From the NCBI RefSeq assembly GCF_010091945.1, contig NZ_WVIE01000006.1, positions 149,777-213,776 of the forward strand: a stretch of 64,000 nt of DNA, written 5' to 3'. The notes beneath the pieces were generated by a model. That model saw nothing but the letters and a program-made list of their open reading frames with translations, did not search any database and was not told the DNA's origin. This document shows positions 31,776 to 41,561 of the stretch, piece after piece; position 1 is the stretch's first letter; every line of letters starts with the position of its first letter. Made by a program: the position numbers and the translations under genes. Source of the stretch: Myxacorys almedinensis A. GTDB lineage: Bacteria; Cyanobacteriota; Cyanobacteriia; Leptolyngbyales; Leptolyngbyaceae.

Positions 31776-32438
31776 TTAGCGACCCAAATCGAGGAGGGAG
31801 TTAATGACGTTGGCACAGCGCTGCGTCACGGCTTCTAGGGTGGCGCGATCGCTAGTCTGCGGGGGTGCAACGAGTTCCCCAATCCGAATGGTGATTCGGG
31901 CAGGGCGGGGCAGGGCAGACCCTTTCTGAAAAATATGCTGAGTTCCCCACAGGCTGACAGGCAAAAGTGGGGAATTTGTTTTGGCAGCGATCCAGGCTGC
32001 ACCAAGTTTTGGCTCATGGATGCGACCGTCAGAGGTGCGAGTGCCATCGAGAAAGACGCCGGTTGCCCAACCCGACTCAATTGATGCGATCGCGGCTTTC
32101 ATTGCTGAGCGATCGGCACTGCCCCGCTTGACGGGGTAGGCTCCGTATGCCTGAATCGCCTGCTTGAGCACCGGAACGCGGAATAGCTCTTCTTTTGCCA
32201 TGTAGGCTACTGGACGACCCACCGCGCACGACAGCAACACTGGGTCAAAATCGCTGGCGTGGTTGCTGACCACGAGTAACCGCCTCTGTCGCGGAATGCC
32301 CTCTGCGCCATAAATCCGCCCTTGAAAATAGCTGTGCAGCGCCGGAGCTACAACAGACCACTTGAAGAGATGATAGAGAACGAGGCTAATCAAGGGTTCG
32401 CGATCGCGGGGCACAGTGTCTAGAGAATCGAGCGTCAT
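31776..32438 (-). CDS. plsC: 1-acyl-sn-glycerol-3-phosphate acyltransferase
   Basis: Acylates lysophosphatidic acid to phosphatidic acid in membrane lipid synthesis. The 220-residue protein has motif I NHASDFD (His60, Asp65), motif II near FRVPVLKQ, motif III GVFLDGTRTSDG and motif IV LLPVSLWGT, the standard PlsC order. Last gene of the leftward plsX-fabH-fabD-plsC run, 48 bases after fabD. It converges with the anti-sigma kinase gene with only 19 bases between the stops. Confidence 0.92.
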   Translation of the reverse strand: MTLDSLDTVPRDREPLISLVLYHLFKWSVVAPALHSYFQGRIYGAEGIPRQRRLLVVSNHASDFDPVLLSCAVGRPVAYMAKEELFRVPVLKQAIQAYGAYPVKRGSADRSAMKAAIASIESGWATGVFLDGTRTSDGRIHEPKLGAAWIAAKTNSPLLPVSLWGTQHIFQKGSALPRPARITIRIGELVAPPQTSDRATLEAVTQRCANVINSLLDLGR

Positions 32439-32486
32439 AAGTCTTGGGGAGGTAGGGAGCGTGCAACTTCTAGAGCCTCGTCCCGG

Positions 32487-33368
32487 CTAGGTGGGTAGGT
32501 CTGCAATGCTACCAATGTTTTCCAAAACTAAATTTGGGCAAGTGCGCTTGATGATGCCTGTTAGCACTTTACCAGGTCCAACTTCAATTACTCGTTGAAC
32601 ATTTTCTGCGGCAAACTGCGTAGAAATTTCGCGCCACCGCACAGTCCCAGTCATTTGGCGGCGCAGTCGATCTTTGAGCGCCGTAGCGTCTGTGCTAGGA
32701 AGCGGATCGACGTTAGACAAGACTGGAATGTTGGCAGGTTGAAATTCAACGCTCTCTAACAAAGGGTTGAACTGGTTTGCCGCCTCTGCCATAAGAGGCG
32801 AATGAAATGCCCCACTGACATTCAGACGAATAGCCCGCTTAGATTTGACTTGGCTCAACATGGCTTCAACCGCATCAGGGGTTCCAGAAATCACGACCTG
32901 CCCATCGTTATTGTCGTTGGCGAGAACAACGTCCGTCGTTTGGGCGAGGGCAACATCAAGTTGGCTGCGATCGCAGCCCAACAGGGCCGCCATCATGCCA
33001 TCAGATGCGCTGTCCATCAACTCGGCTCGCCGTTGAATCAGCCGCAGCCCAGATTCAAAGTCAAACACGCCGGCTGTGTATAAAGCCGCGTACTCACCTA
33101 AGCTATGCCCCGCCACATAATTGGGGCGCTGCCCTTTAGCGGTGAGCAGATCTGCCAGAACGGTTTCTACAACGTACATACAAGGCTGTGTGTAGCGCGT
33201 TTGCGACACCTTATTCTCTTTGTGCTGGCAAATTTCGACAACTGACCATCCTAAAAGTTGCTCAGCTTGCTCAAATCGCGCCTTTGCGGCGGGCACATCC
33301 AGTAAATCTGTGCCCATTCCAATCGCCTGAGATCCTTGCCCAGGAAAGACCCATGCAGTGTGTGTCAT
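32487..33368 (-). CDS. fabD: Malonyl-CoA:acyl-carrier-protein transacylase
   Basis: Loads malonyl groups onto ACP for type II fatty-acid synthesis. The N-terminal WVFPGQGSQAIGMG, the nucleophile elbow GHSLGEYAAL and the GAFHSPLM segment with the catalytic His are all present in a protein of about 293 residues. I start at ATG 33368 (MTHTAWVFPGQG); an ATG at 33380 adds four residues. It follows fabH by about 85 bases in the plsX-fabH-fabD-plsC operon. Confidence 0.95.
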   Translation of the reverse strand: MTHTAWVFPGQGSQAIGMGTDLLDVPAAKARFEQAEQLLGWSVVEICQHKENKVSQTRYTQPCMYVVETVLADLLTAKGQRPNYVAGHSLGEYAALYTAGVFDFESGLRLIQRRAELMDSASDGMMAALLGCDRSQLDVALAQTTDVVLANDNNDGQVVISGTPDAVEAMLSQVKSKRAIRLNVSGAFHSPLMAEAANQFNPLLESVEFQPANIPVLSNVDPLPSTDATALKDRLRRQMTGTVRWREISTQFAAENVQRVIEVGPGKVLTGIIKRTCPNLVLENIGSIADLPT

Positions 33369-33453
33369 TGATAGTTTCATGCCCTGTGATGGATAGGAAC
33401 GCGCCAGAACGCATCAATAGAAGGGGGGACAGAGGGTGGGTCTGTGGGGATGA

Positions 33454-34458
33454 CTAATCAAACTGCCCCCATTGAAAGATTGTGGCTCCCCACGTCAAGC
33501 CTGCACCAAAGCCAGACGCTGCGATCGTATCTCCGGGTTTGACCTGCCCTTGGCGCACCGCTTCATCTAACGCTAGGGGAATCGAGGCGGCAGATGTATT
33601 GCCGTAGTGTGCCAGATTGCTAATCACTTTGTTAGCCGGGATATGCAGCCGCGTGGCTACGGCATCCAAGATGCGCTGGTTGGCTTGATGGAGCAGCAGC
33701 CAATCGACCTGAGCGACGGTGAGATTTGCCCGAAACAGGGCTTTCTCAATCACGTCGGGAACGCGCTTTACGGCAAAGCGGTAGACTTCTTGCCCATTCA
33801 TGGTGATGGGACGAAAGCCGCCTTGCGCGATCGCGACATTTTCTAGCAATGGCGTAGAGCCACCCTCATAGGACAGGTTGAGACAGTGGTTCAGCGTGCC
33901 ATCGCTGCGAAGCTCAAAGCCGAGGAAGCGATCGAGTTGGCTTGCCTGCATGACGACGGCTCCAGCCCCATCCCCAAACAGGACGCAGGTTCGCCGATCA
34001 GTCCAATCGACCCAGCGCGAAAGCACGTCTGCTCCGATCAGCAGCACATTCTGGTACACGCCCGTTCGGATGAATTGCGCGGCAGTTACCATCCCAAACA
34101 CAAAGCCAGAACAGGCAGCCGTCAGGTCAAATGCAACGGCGCTCGTTGCCCCAAGTTCGGCTTGAACTCGGCTAGCTGTGCCAAACAAGTCATCTGGCGT
34201 AGAGGTTGCCAGTAAAATCAGATCAATCTCGGTTGCGGTGATGCCTGCCATTGCGATCGCGTGATCAGCGGCGGCAGCAGCAAGCTGAGTCAACGAGCTA
34301 TCGGGAGGAGCTAAGCGCCGTTGCCGAATTCCGGTGCGCGATGCGATCCATTCATCCGATGTGTCAACGATCGCGCTGAGGTTCTCGTTAGACACAGACA
34401 CAGAAGGAGTTGCCGATCCGCATCCGTTGATTGCTATTCCTAACCCTGAGTATTCCAA
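33454..34458 (-). CDS. fabH: 3-oxoacyl-[acyl-carrier-protein] synthase III
   Basis: Condenses acetyl-CoA with malonyl-ACP to start fatty-acid synthesis. The 334-residue protein has DTSDEWIASRTGI, the active-site Cys116 in LTAACSGFVFG, the His in LLLHQANQRI (about residue 260) and the Asn in HYGNTSAASIP (about 290). It lies 74 bases after plsX, in the conserved cyanobacterial lipid operon. Confidence 0.95.
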   Translation of the reverse strand: MEYSGLGIAINGCGSATPSVSVSNENLSAIVDTSDEWIASRTGIRQRRLAPPDSSLTQLAAAAADHAIAMAGITATEIDLILLATSTPDDLFGTASRVQAELGATSAVAFDLTAACSGFVFGMVTAAQFIRTGVYQNVLLIGADVLSRWVDWTDRRTCVLFGDGAGAVVMQASQLDRFLGFELRSDGTLNHCLNLSYEGGSTPLLENVAIAQGGFRPITMNGQEVYRFAVKRVPDVIEKALFRANLTVAQVDWLLLHQANQRILDAVATRLHIPANKVISNLAHYGNTSAASIPLALDEAVRQGQVKPGDTIAASGFGAGLTWGATIFQWGQFD

Positions 34459-34532
34459 AGTGCGTTACTCCATCTTTGCAGGAACTTTAGTCTCAGACGC
34501 CACGCCTCTTAGCGCAAAACACGCCGAGTAGA

Positions 34533-35555
34533 TCAGCTACTCACGGCAGGTTTTTCGTAGCTAGAGCGAATGCGATCGAGCACCTGGTTATCGATCGCAT
34601 CTTTTGCCAACCGAGCCGCATTGAAAATGGTAGGCGATTGGGAACTGCCGTGGCTAATAATGCAAACTCCAGCGACGCCCAGCAGCAAGCCGCCCCCATG
34701 CTCTGCATGATCCATCCGTTGTTTAATGCGCTTTAGGTTAGGGCGCAACAGCGTCACGCCTGCCTTGCCGTGCAAGCCTCGCGGAAGCTCTTCGCGCAAG
34801 ATTTGTAGTGCCACTTCTCCAACGGCTTCGGCAAATTTAAGCAAGACGTTTCCTGCAAAGCCATCGCACACAATCACATCAAAATGCCCAGACAGCACAT
34901 CCCGCCCTTCTGCGTTGCCAATAAACGGAATCGCAGGATTTTCTTGGAGCAGTTGGTGGGTCTGAATTGCCAATTCGTTCCCTTTGTTGGGTTCTTCGCC
35001 AATGTTGAGCAAGCCTACTTTGGGGTCGGTGTTGCCCAACACGTACTGCGAATAGATGGTTCCCATTAGCGCAAATTGCTCTAGAAACGTGGGGCGACAA
35101 TCGACGTTTGCCCCGACATCTAGAATGAGCACGGGCTTTCCGGCAATCATCGTTGGCAAGACCGCCCCGATCGCAGGGCGCTCAATCCCGCTTAGGCGAC
35201 CCAAACGCAGCAACGCGGCTGCCATCGCTGCGCCAGAGTGACCCGCTGAGACAACCGCATCGGCTCGCCCCCGCTTGACGAGATCCATCGCCACATTGAT
35301 CGAGGCTTTGGGCTTGCGGCGCAAAGCGGGGAGCGGCTCTTCTTCCATTTCGATCGTGCCTTCAGACGGCACAACTTCGATCGGAGATGCATGTCCATGG
35401 TGTTTGAGGGCGGCTTCTACCTGCTGCGGATCGCCAACGAGTAGAACCTCTGCCTCTAATTCTTCTTGTGCTCGGAGCGCTCCAGCCACGATTTCAGCAG
35501 GAGCGTTGTCGCCGCCCATGGCGTCAATTGCAATTCGTACCCGCGTTGATCCCAT
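34533..35555 (-). CDS. plsX: Phosphate acyltransferase PlsX
   Basis: Converts acyl-ACP to acyl-phosphate, the first step of phospholipid synthesis. The 340-residue protein begins MGSTRVRIAIDAMGGDNAPA, the PlsX hallmark, and has SAGHSGAAMAAAL and KVGLLNIGEEPNKGNE further on. First gene of the leftward plsX-fabH-fabD-plsC operon. The operon promoter must lie in the 360-base gap 35556-35915. Confidence 0.96.
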   Translation of the reverse strand: MGSTRVRIAIDAMGGDNAPAEIVAGALRAQEELEAEVLLVGDPQQVEAALKHHGHASPIEVVPSEGTIEMEEEPLPALRRKPKASINVAMDLVKRGRADAVVSAGHSGAAMAAALLRLGRLSGIERPAIGAVLPTMIAGKPVLILDVGANVDCRPTFLEQFALMGTIYSQYVLGNTDPKVGLLNIGEEPNKGNELAIQTHQLLQENPAIPFIGNAEGRDVLSGHFDVIVCDGFAGNVLLKFAEAVGEVALQILREELPRGLHGKAGVTLLRPNLKRIKQRMDHAEHGGGLLLGVAGVCIISHGSSQSPTIFNAARLAKDAIDNQVLDRIRSSYEKPAVSS

Positions 35556-35691
35556 TGGCTAAAGTTTGTAAAAACCTTACAAATTCTATCAGACAGCCTT
35601 CCCTTCATGGCTCATCCTGGTGGTCAGAAAGGAAATTTGCCTTCTTTGATTGTCGCTTAAAGTTAAACTGATTTAGCCTCTCAACGATTTC

Positions 35692-35732
35692 TAATTCAAT
35701 GTAGGTTTAATTCGGTAATTCAATGTAGGTTT
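35692..35732. repeat. 17-bp direct repeat in the plsX/DUF2079 divergent gap
   Basis: TAATTCAATGTAGGTTT occurs at 35692-35708 and again at 35716-35732. The gap 35556-35915 separates divergent genes and otherwise shows no gene. The repeats could be operator sites or a local duplication. Confidence 0.45.
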
Positions 35733-35915
35733 GGCAGCCCTCATCCTTGCAGCCTCCTTATCCCAAAGAGAAGGAACTATGGAAAACGCATAGGGTTAGG
35801 ATGCTAATGCCTTTCTCCTGCGGCGGAGAGGTTTGGGGTGGGGACAAATTTTGGTGCTCTTGAACAGACACTAATTCATCTTGTACTTAGCTTGTGCTCA
35901 ACTTTGGGTCACCCA

Positions 35916-37355
35916 ATGATGGACGCTCAACCTTGGAAGAAGCGGTTTTCGTTGCCCTCTTTACCGTGGCATGTGGGGGTGATGATCGCGATCGCAGCCC
36001 TCATTTTCCTACTATGTAGTAGCGTTCGCCATGGGCTATTTCAATCTAGCGCTTTAGATTTGGGCTATTTCGATCAGGCGATTTATCTAATCAGTCAAGG
36101 GTTGCCGCCCATCGTGTCTTTTTGGGGATATCACGTCATGGGGGGGCATGCAGACTGGATCATCTATGGCATTGCCGGATTGTATAAGCTGTATCCCAGT
36201 ATCTACTGGCTTTTTGCCATTCAAGCGATCGCGTTGGCAATGGGAGCTTTACCCAGTTGGCATCTAGCGCGGCAAGCACGGTTAGCGCCGCCCCAGGCAA
36301 CGGCGATCGCGCTGGTCTATCTCCTCTACCCTCTGGTGTTTAACCTCAATTTGTTTGATTTTCACCCCGAAGTGATCGCGCTGCCGCTATTACTATCGGC
36401 GGTTTTAGCGGCGAGAGGGAACCGAGTTGGCTGGTTTACGCTCTGCATCATACTGAGTTTGGGATGCCGCGATGCGCTGTCATTGACCATTGCCGCGATG
36501 GGGCTGTGGCTGATCGCCATTGAGAAGAAAGGGGAGTGTGGTGCGATCGCGCTGAGTTTAGGAACGGCTTGGTTTTTGATCGCGACTCAAGCGGTGATCC
36601 CGCATTTTCGCCCAGGTGGGGTAGAGTCGGTATCACGCTATGCCTATCTAGGAGAATCGCTGTTTGAGGTGATCGCCAATATTTTTCTGAAACCACACTT
36701 GGTTTTCAGCAAAGTGTTTTCGTTAGATACGTTGGTTTACCTGCTGTTTCTGGTGATTCCTCTGGCTTGGGGGTTGTCGGTGCGGCATCTGCTGCATTTG
36801 CTGCCGGCTGTGCCGACCTTAGCGATGAATATTTTGTCTGATCTGCCGTCTCAACGAGATTTGCTGCATCAATATTCGCTGCCAGCGCTGCCTTTTTTGT
36901 TGCTTGTTGCGATCGCAAGCTTGGCAGCCAATCACACATGGATCAAGCAACCTCGGTGGATAGTGCTGTGGTCGCTAGTGGCATTTTTGGCATTGGCAAA
37001 GTATGAATTTTTTGGGTCGAAATATCTGACCCGCTTAGACAGTTGGCAGGCAACGCGAGAAGCGATCGCCCTCATCCAGACCTCTGACCAGACCCTGGGG
37101 CTTAAAGAATCGGTGCTGACGACCAGCTACATTGCGCCGCATTTGACCCATCGCGCCCGACTGGAGTATACCAAGCTGATTGCACCACCCCGCCAATTAG
37201 ATGAGTTTCGTTATGTGCTTCTCAATCTTCAAGATCCAGGGTGGGCAAGCAGTCCAGAATTAGCGCAGAGCGTCCTGCAAACCGCGCAGAGCAATCCCCA
37301 GTTTCGCCTAGAATATCAGCGCGATCGCGTCTACTTATTTGTGCAGCAACCCTGA
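35916..37355 (+). CDS. DUF2079 family polytopic membrane protein
   Basis: An integral membrane protein of about 479 residues with ten or more hydrophobic helices. The DUF2079 signatures LDLGYFDQAIYLISQG near the N-terminus and LFDFHPEVIALPLLL are clear. Resemblance to GT-C glycosyltransferases and mannosyltransferases has been noted for similar topologies, but no activity is established. I start at ATG 35916 (MMDAQPWKKRF), since the longer frame from GTG 35838 adds an unconserved-looking N-terminus. The stop TGA overlaps an ATG (TGATG) of a 29-codon frame that I do not annotate as a gene. Confidence 0.8.
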   Translation: MMDAQPWKKRFSLPSLPWHVGVMIAIAALIFLLCSSVRHGLFQSSALDLGYFDQAIYLISQGLPPIVSFWGYHVMGGHADWIIYGIAGLYKLYPSIYWLFAIQAIALAMGALPSWHLARQARLAPPQATAIALVYLLYPLVFNLNLFDFHPEVIALPLLLSAVLAARGNRVGWFTLCIILSLGCRDALSLTIAAMGLWLIAIEKKGECGAIALSLGTAWFLIATQAVIPHFRPGGVESVSRYAYLGESLFEVIANIFLKPHLVFSKVFSLDTLVYLLFLVIPLAWGLSVRHLLHLLPAVPTLAMNILSDLPSQRDLLHQYSLPALPFLLLVAIASLAANHTWIKQPRWIVLWSLVAFLALAKYEFFGSKYLTRLDSWQATREAIALIQTSDQTLGLKESVLTTSYIAPHLTHRARLEYTKLIAPPRQLDEFRYVLLNLQDPGWASSPELAQSVLQTAQSNPQFRLEYQRDRVYLFVQQP

Positions 37356-37832
37356 TGGCAGAACGAGCGCCCAAAACCCCATCGCTACCCTTTGAAGCTC
37401 TCCACTTAAACCAGAGGTTCAAAGCCTTGGGGCGAACTGGATAGGAAAGATTGACAACTTGCGTAATTTTACTGCTTTACTGAACCTAGAAGAAGCCATT
37501 TTGGTAGCAAATTTCACAAGGACTTTAAAAAACAATCCTTTTGACTTTCCCTATGAAGCTTCTAAGAAGAAGCGGCGATCGCCTATTGTCACTTCTGCGG
37601 AGAGGGTGTTTAGTCTACGTAACTGAGCTAATCTCACCCATTCGTGTGAGAGATGATCCCCCTCCAGCCCACCTGTGTTAATTCAGTCCAGCCTACTACC
37701 GTAGATCTACAGACCCGTTGGATAACGTTAGGGCGTTTCCCTAGGCAGAATCATTCGCGTATTATCACCCTTGGGTTCCCTCCTAACTCACCGCGTCCTA
37801 TCAACAACTCAAGCAAATATAAACTTTGACTA

Positions 37833-37880
37833 GACCTTATGTTAACCAGACCTTATGTTAACCAAACCCTATGTTAAATT
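37833..37880. repeat. Three 16-bp tandem repeats across the FHA gene start
   Basis: GACCTTATGTTAACCA (37833-37848), an identical copy (37849-37864) and a diverged third copy AACCCTATGTTAAATT (37865-37880), whose ATG is the chosen start of the FHA gene. Each copy carries an ATG in a different frame. The preceding 515-base gap (37356-37870) has no other recognisable feature. Confidence 0.75.
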
Positions 37881-38518
37881 TGTCGCCATCTAGTGATAGT
37901 GATACGGACAATTCTTCTAGCAAGATTTTGTATCATCAGGCGCATCGTTTTCTCAAAAAGTATCCTTCTTTTTTGCGGTTGGCGCTGCCAAGTTCCATGC
38001 GATCGCGCCTTGCAGAGGGCGATGCTACGTTAGAACAGACCTGTACACAGGTAGCGCCCATTTCGGAGACCCCCACTCAGGGTGCAGCGCCCTATTTTAT
38101 CCAGGCAGTGACTCTAGGTAAAACGGCGTTTTTGACGACCAACCTAGCCCATGCCAATTTAGCCCAGGATGGAGCGGCAACGGTGAGCCATCTTGCTTCG
38201 GAGTTGGGCGACGATGAGATCGCGGCTTCGTGGCTGATTGGGCGCAGCCGACACTGCTCAATTATTGTGTTAGATTCGTCTGTCTCGCGCTGCCACGCTG
38301 TCATTGGGCATCACCCCCAGCAGGGCTTCTACATCATGGACGTGGGGAGCAGCAATGGAACATTTTTGAACCAGCAGCGTTTGCCCGTTTTGGCGCGGCG
38401 TGCTGTACAAGATGGCGATCTGATTGGGTTGAGCCATCTTCAGATTGAGTGTTTTGTGATAACAGCTAACCAAGAAACGTTTTATCAAAGCGCGATAACC
38501 CAGATCAGCGAGGGCTAG
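37871..38518 (+). CDS. FHA domain protein
   Basis: A 215-residue protein with a forkhead-associated phosphothreonine-binding domain at about residues 118-200. The motifs are LIGRSRHCSIIV, SVSRCHAVI and IMDVGSSNGTFLN, containing the key Gly-Arg, Ser-x-x-His and S-N-G-T residues. The N-terminal 115 residues are low-complexity and probably a linker. It would read Ser/Thr kinase signals; no kinase is adjacent. The start ATG lies in the last of three 16-bp repeats with no good ribosome-binding site, so the start is uncertain. Confidence 0.85.
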   Translation: MLNLSPSSDSDTDNSSSKILYHQAHRFLKKYPSFLRLALPSSMRSRLAEGDATLEQTCTQVAPISETPTQGAAPYFIQAVTLGKTAFLTTNLAHANLAQDGAATVSHLASELGDDEIAASWLIGRSRHCSIIVLDSSVSRCHAVIGHHPQQGFYIMDVGSSNGTFLNQQRLPVLARRAVQDGDLIGLSHLQIECFVITANQETFYQSAITQISEG

Positions 38519-38568
38519 AGTGAGCAAAAACGCGAGAGGTCGAACCGCTACAGCACCCAACCTGCACC

Positions 38569-40575
38569 TCACCCAACCGCCTGCGCTGCCACCTCTTGGA
38601 ACCGAATCTCATCTTGACGCGGATCAACACGGCTCACCTTGAGCAGAAGCTGATCACCCGGTGCGATCGCGCGGTTTAGCACAACCGGCAACTCTAACGC
38701 TAAGTCTTCTAGTAAGACTAGTGCCAAGCCTTCGTGCTCTCGCAGCCAGCGCAGCATCAGTGCTTGCCAGACCTGATCGGCGTTGCGGCGCAGAAATTCT
38801 AACCCCCAGTAGCGATTGGTCTGACGCTCTACCAAAATCGCTTCATACACGGTGCTGCCGATGCTGAGCATCAGGTCTTTCACCGCTTCTTCTGAAAACG
38901 GGAGAACGTCACCCCGAAGATGGGATTTGATTTGGAAGTGAGCTAGCAGATCGCTATACCGACGAATCGGAGATGTGACCTGCGTATAGGTATCTAACCC
39001 TAAGCTGGCGTGACGTGCCGCCGTAATGGTCACTTCGCTGCGGGGCATACAGCGGCGAATCGCACACGCCCGGACTGGACCTGCCGGAAGCAACAAAAGC
39101 TCTTCCTCAGAAGGCAGTTCTGGCTGGGGCTGGGAGCGAAACGGCAGGGGAAGCTGGTGCGTTTGAGCATACCGAGCGGCGACCTCCCCCGCTAAGATCA
39201 TCATTTCTGCTACCAACTGCCGCGAGATAGAATCTTCTAGCACGTCGATCGTCACAGTGTCGCCCTGCACTTTGATCGAAGATTCGGGCATATGAATCGC
39301 GATTGAGCCTTGGGATTGCCGCCACGCTTGCCGCCGCTTTGCCCACTGAGCGATCGCTTCAAGTTCCGATTCTGCCTGCACGCCCAACTGCACCATTTCA
39401 TCCACATCTTCATAGGTGAGGCGGTACGTAGACTTAATCAAGCTAGCGTGAATGCTGTAGTCTTCTACCGCGCCTGCTTCATCTAAGATCACGCCAAAGC
39501 TCAAGGCGCAGGAGATTTTTCCGGGGTTGAGGCTCATGTCACCCGTTGCCAACTCGGATGGAAACATCGGAATCATGCCAGTCGGCAGATAGATGGTTGT
39601 ACATCGGCGGCGGGCTTCTAGATCAAGCTCATCTCCAGGAGTAATCCATCGGGTGGGGTCGGCAATGTGAATCCACAGTCTCTCTCGACCATCAGGCAAC
39701 GTTTCTAAACTTAAGCCATCATCAATCTCGCGAGTGCTTTCATCATCAATTGTGTATACCTTGAGATGGGTCAGATCAAGACGGTTGGGGTCTAAATCAT
39801 CGGGCGGAGACTCCAGACGGTGATGCGTCACTTGCAGAACCTTAGTAGAGAAATGGGTGGGAACTTGGCTACGGCGCACCGCGAGATTTTCGTGAGGACT
39901 CCAAATTCCAAGTTCGACGAGAAGCCCAAAGGCAGCTTGCGGCGTTTCGGGGCGCTTGAGGGCGGTCAGGGTTTCGAGGGCAGGAGCGCGATGGGTGGCT
40001 TCTTCTCCAAAGGTAGCAAAGCGTTCTAGGGCATCAAGGCGGGTGCGATCGCTCGGTTGCCATGCCACCGATTCTCCGGCTGCCGCGTGCTGGAGGCGCT
40101 CTAAAAAGTCGTGCCAGTCTCGCTGTCTCTGAGCTTCGGCTTCACCTTGATGCTTGAGTTCAGCGACCTGAGAGGCAGAGCGGGGTTCGTAGCGATCGCC
40201 CTTCTGCTTGAAATAAATCTTGTCCTCACTTAACAGGCAATGAGCGGCGTAGCACAGGGGCGCGCCCTTGTCTGAAAAGAGCAGCATTGCCATTTCGTTG
40301 GGGTCAACACTATCGCCCGCGTCGCTCAAAATTTCCCAGGCAACCTCTAAACTCGATGGGTCGAGGTAGGGTTGAATGTCGTTGAGAAATTGAGCAATCT
40401 CTGAAGGCTTGTAGGTTTGGTTTGAAATCTCGTATTCGATTTGGCGAGGATGGAGGGTATGGTTTTGACCTCGCTCATCGACGACAATCCAGTGTTTTTT
40501 GCCTTCCGGACGGTCTGCGATCGCAAGACGGCGGTCTCCATTGACCCGAAATTCGACTAAAGTTCCCTTCTCCAT
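38569..40575 (-). CDS. Ribonuclease R/II family exoribonuclease
   Basis: A 668-residue 3'-5' exoribonuclease with an RNB catalytic domain. The acidic cluster TIDDESTREIDDGLSLE (about residues 270-286) holds the metal-binding aspartates, and TSPIRRYSDLL the conserved Arg/Tyr/Asp near the end. A C-terminal S1-like strand set ends the protein. I start at ATG 40575 (MEKGTLVEF), because the upstream extension to 40683 is unconserved-looking Pro/Thr-rich sequence. It lies 125 bases after rpsR on the same strand, the order rpmG-rpsR-rnr often seen in cyanobacteria. Role: mRNA/rRNA turnover. Confidence 0.9.
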   Translation of the reverse strand: MEKGTLVEFRVNGDRRLAIADRPEGKKHWIVVDERGQNHTLHPRQIEYEISNQTYKPSEIAQFLNDIQPYLDPSSLEVAWEILSDAGDSVDPNEMAMLLFSDKGAPLCYAAHCLLSEDKIYFKQKGDRYEPRSASQVAELKHQGEAEAQRQRDWHDFLERLQHAAAGESVAWQPSDRTRLDALERFATFGEEATHRAPALETLTALKRPETPQAAFGLLVELGIWSPHENLAVRRSQVPTHFSTKVLQVTHHRLESPPDDLDPNRLDLTHLKVYTIDDESTREIDDGLSLETLPDGRERLWIHIADPTRWITPGDELDLEARRRCTTIYLPTGMIPMFPSELATGDMSLNPGKISCALSFGVILDEAGAVEDYSIHASLIKSTYRLTYEDVDEMVQLGVQAESELEAIAQWAKRRQAWRQSQGSIAIHMPESSIKVQGDTVTIDVLEDSISRQLVAEMMILAGEVAARYAQTHQLPLPFRSQPQPELPSEEELLLLPAGPVRACAIRRCMPRSEVTITAARHASLGLDTYTQVTSPIRRYSDLLAHFQIKSHLRGDVLPFSEEAVKDLMLSIGSTVYEAILVERQTNRYWGLEFLRRNADQVWQALMLRWLREHEGLALVLLEDLALELPVVLNRAIAPGDQLLLKVSRVDPRQDEIRFQEVAAQAVG

Positions 40576-40700
40576 GGAAGTTGGTAAGGCGGAGGTTGGT
40601 AAGGTGTTGGGTGGGAGTGCTACAGACAAACAGCGATGAGGAGCGCGTTTGGTCTTGGGCGAACCAGATCCACCCCCTAACACCTTAACACTCCACGAAC

Positions 40701-40916
40701 CTAGCCTTCCTGGTTGATAAAGGGCAACAAGGCAACAATTCTTGCTCGCTTGATGGCAACCGTCAGATCGCGCTGTTGTTTGGCGGTTAAACCAGTAATA
40801 CGTCGGGGTAAAATTTTACCTCGCTCGGTGATGAATTTACGCAGAAGATCGACATCTTTATAATCGATCGGATCACCAGGTTTGATCGGAGAAACGCGAC
40901 GGCGAAAATAACTCAT
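40701..40916 (-). CDS. rpsR: 30S ribosomal protein bS18
   Basis: A 71-residue basic protein with [38 protein letters not shown] and [17 protein letters not shown], unmistakable bS18. It sits between rpmG and the RNase R-like gene on the same strand. Confidence 0.97.
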   Translation of the reverse strand: MSYFRRRVSPIKPGDPIDYKDVDLLRKFITERGKILPRRITGLTAKQQRDLTVAIKRARIVALLPFINQEG

Positions 40917-41027
40917 GATTCAACAGTACGGTAAGAGGTCAATGGGCGGTAGCCAGCGCCCATGTAGGGCAGACTACGGGCAAAAACGAATTCGCTTTTG
41001 CTGACAGGAGCGAAACATTTGAGGTCG

Positions 41028-41222
41028 CTATTTGATTTCTTTGTGAACCGTGTGCCTGTTACAGTGGGCGCAGAATTTTTTCAGTTCTAATCGCGCTGTC
41101 GTATTGCGACGGTTCTTCATAGTGGTATAGCGAGAAACACCCGGAGAGCGTTTGTCTGGGTTGGTTCTACACTCAGTACATTCCAGCGTAATGATAATTC
41201 TTACGCCCTTATTTTTAGCCAT
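41028..41222 (-). CDS. rpmG: 50S ribosomal protein bL33
   Basis: A 64-residue protein starting [18 protein letters not shown], with the zinc-ribbon-type cysteines CTEC and a C-terminal [16 protein letters not shown] chose the ATG at 41222 over the longer frame from 41261, because bL33 begins M-A-K. First gene of the rpmG-rpsR pair, 111 bases before rpsR. Confidence 0.96.
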   Translation of the reverse strand: MAKNKGVRIIITLECTECRTNPDKRSPGVSRYTTMKNRRNTTARLELKKFCAHCNRHTVHKEIK

Positions 41223-41390
41223 AATTTCAGCAGCTTGTGGAAGAAGGTTGTGCCAAGACACGAATATCCATTATTTCATAGGAATGCTGAGTTGGGCAAA
41301 TATTTGAATTTGAACCCCCAGCCGCATCTTTGAAATTGAGAAATTAAGGCGTGAGTGACAGCCGAGATGAACACGATCGTCGCGGTTAAA

Positions 41391-41475
41391 CGGAGAGGGG
41401 GGGATTCGAACCCCCGTTGGGTTTCCCCAAAACGCATTTCGAGTGCGTCACCATCAACCACTCGGACACCTCTCC
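41391..41475 (-). tRNA. tRNA-Ser (CGA)
   Basis: The minus strand reads GGAGAGG at the 5' end (41475) and pairs with CCTCTCC before a G discriminator (41391). The T arm contains GGTTCGAATCC, the long variable arm is of class II serine type, and the anticodon loop CTCGAAA gives anticodon CGA. No CCA is encoded. It lies between rpmG and comEC. Confidence 0.92.
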
Positions 41476-41561
41476 AGAGCAATGAGCCTAAGCTTAGCTC
41501 AACACTCACCGTTTGCTATCATACTATAGGTTTACTGCGATAACTAGGTTTGCCGTCATCC

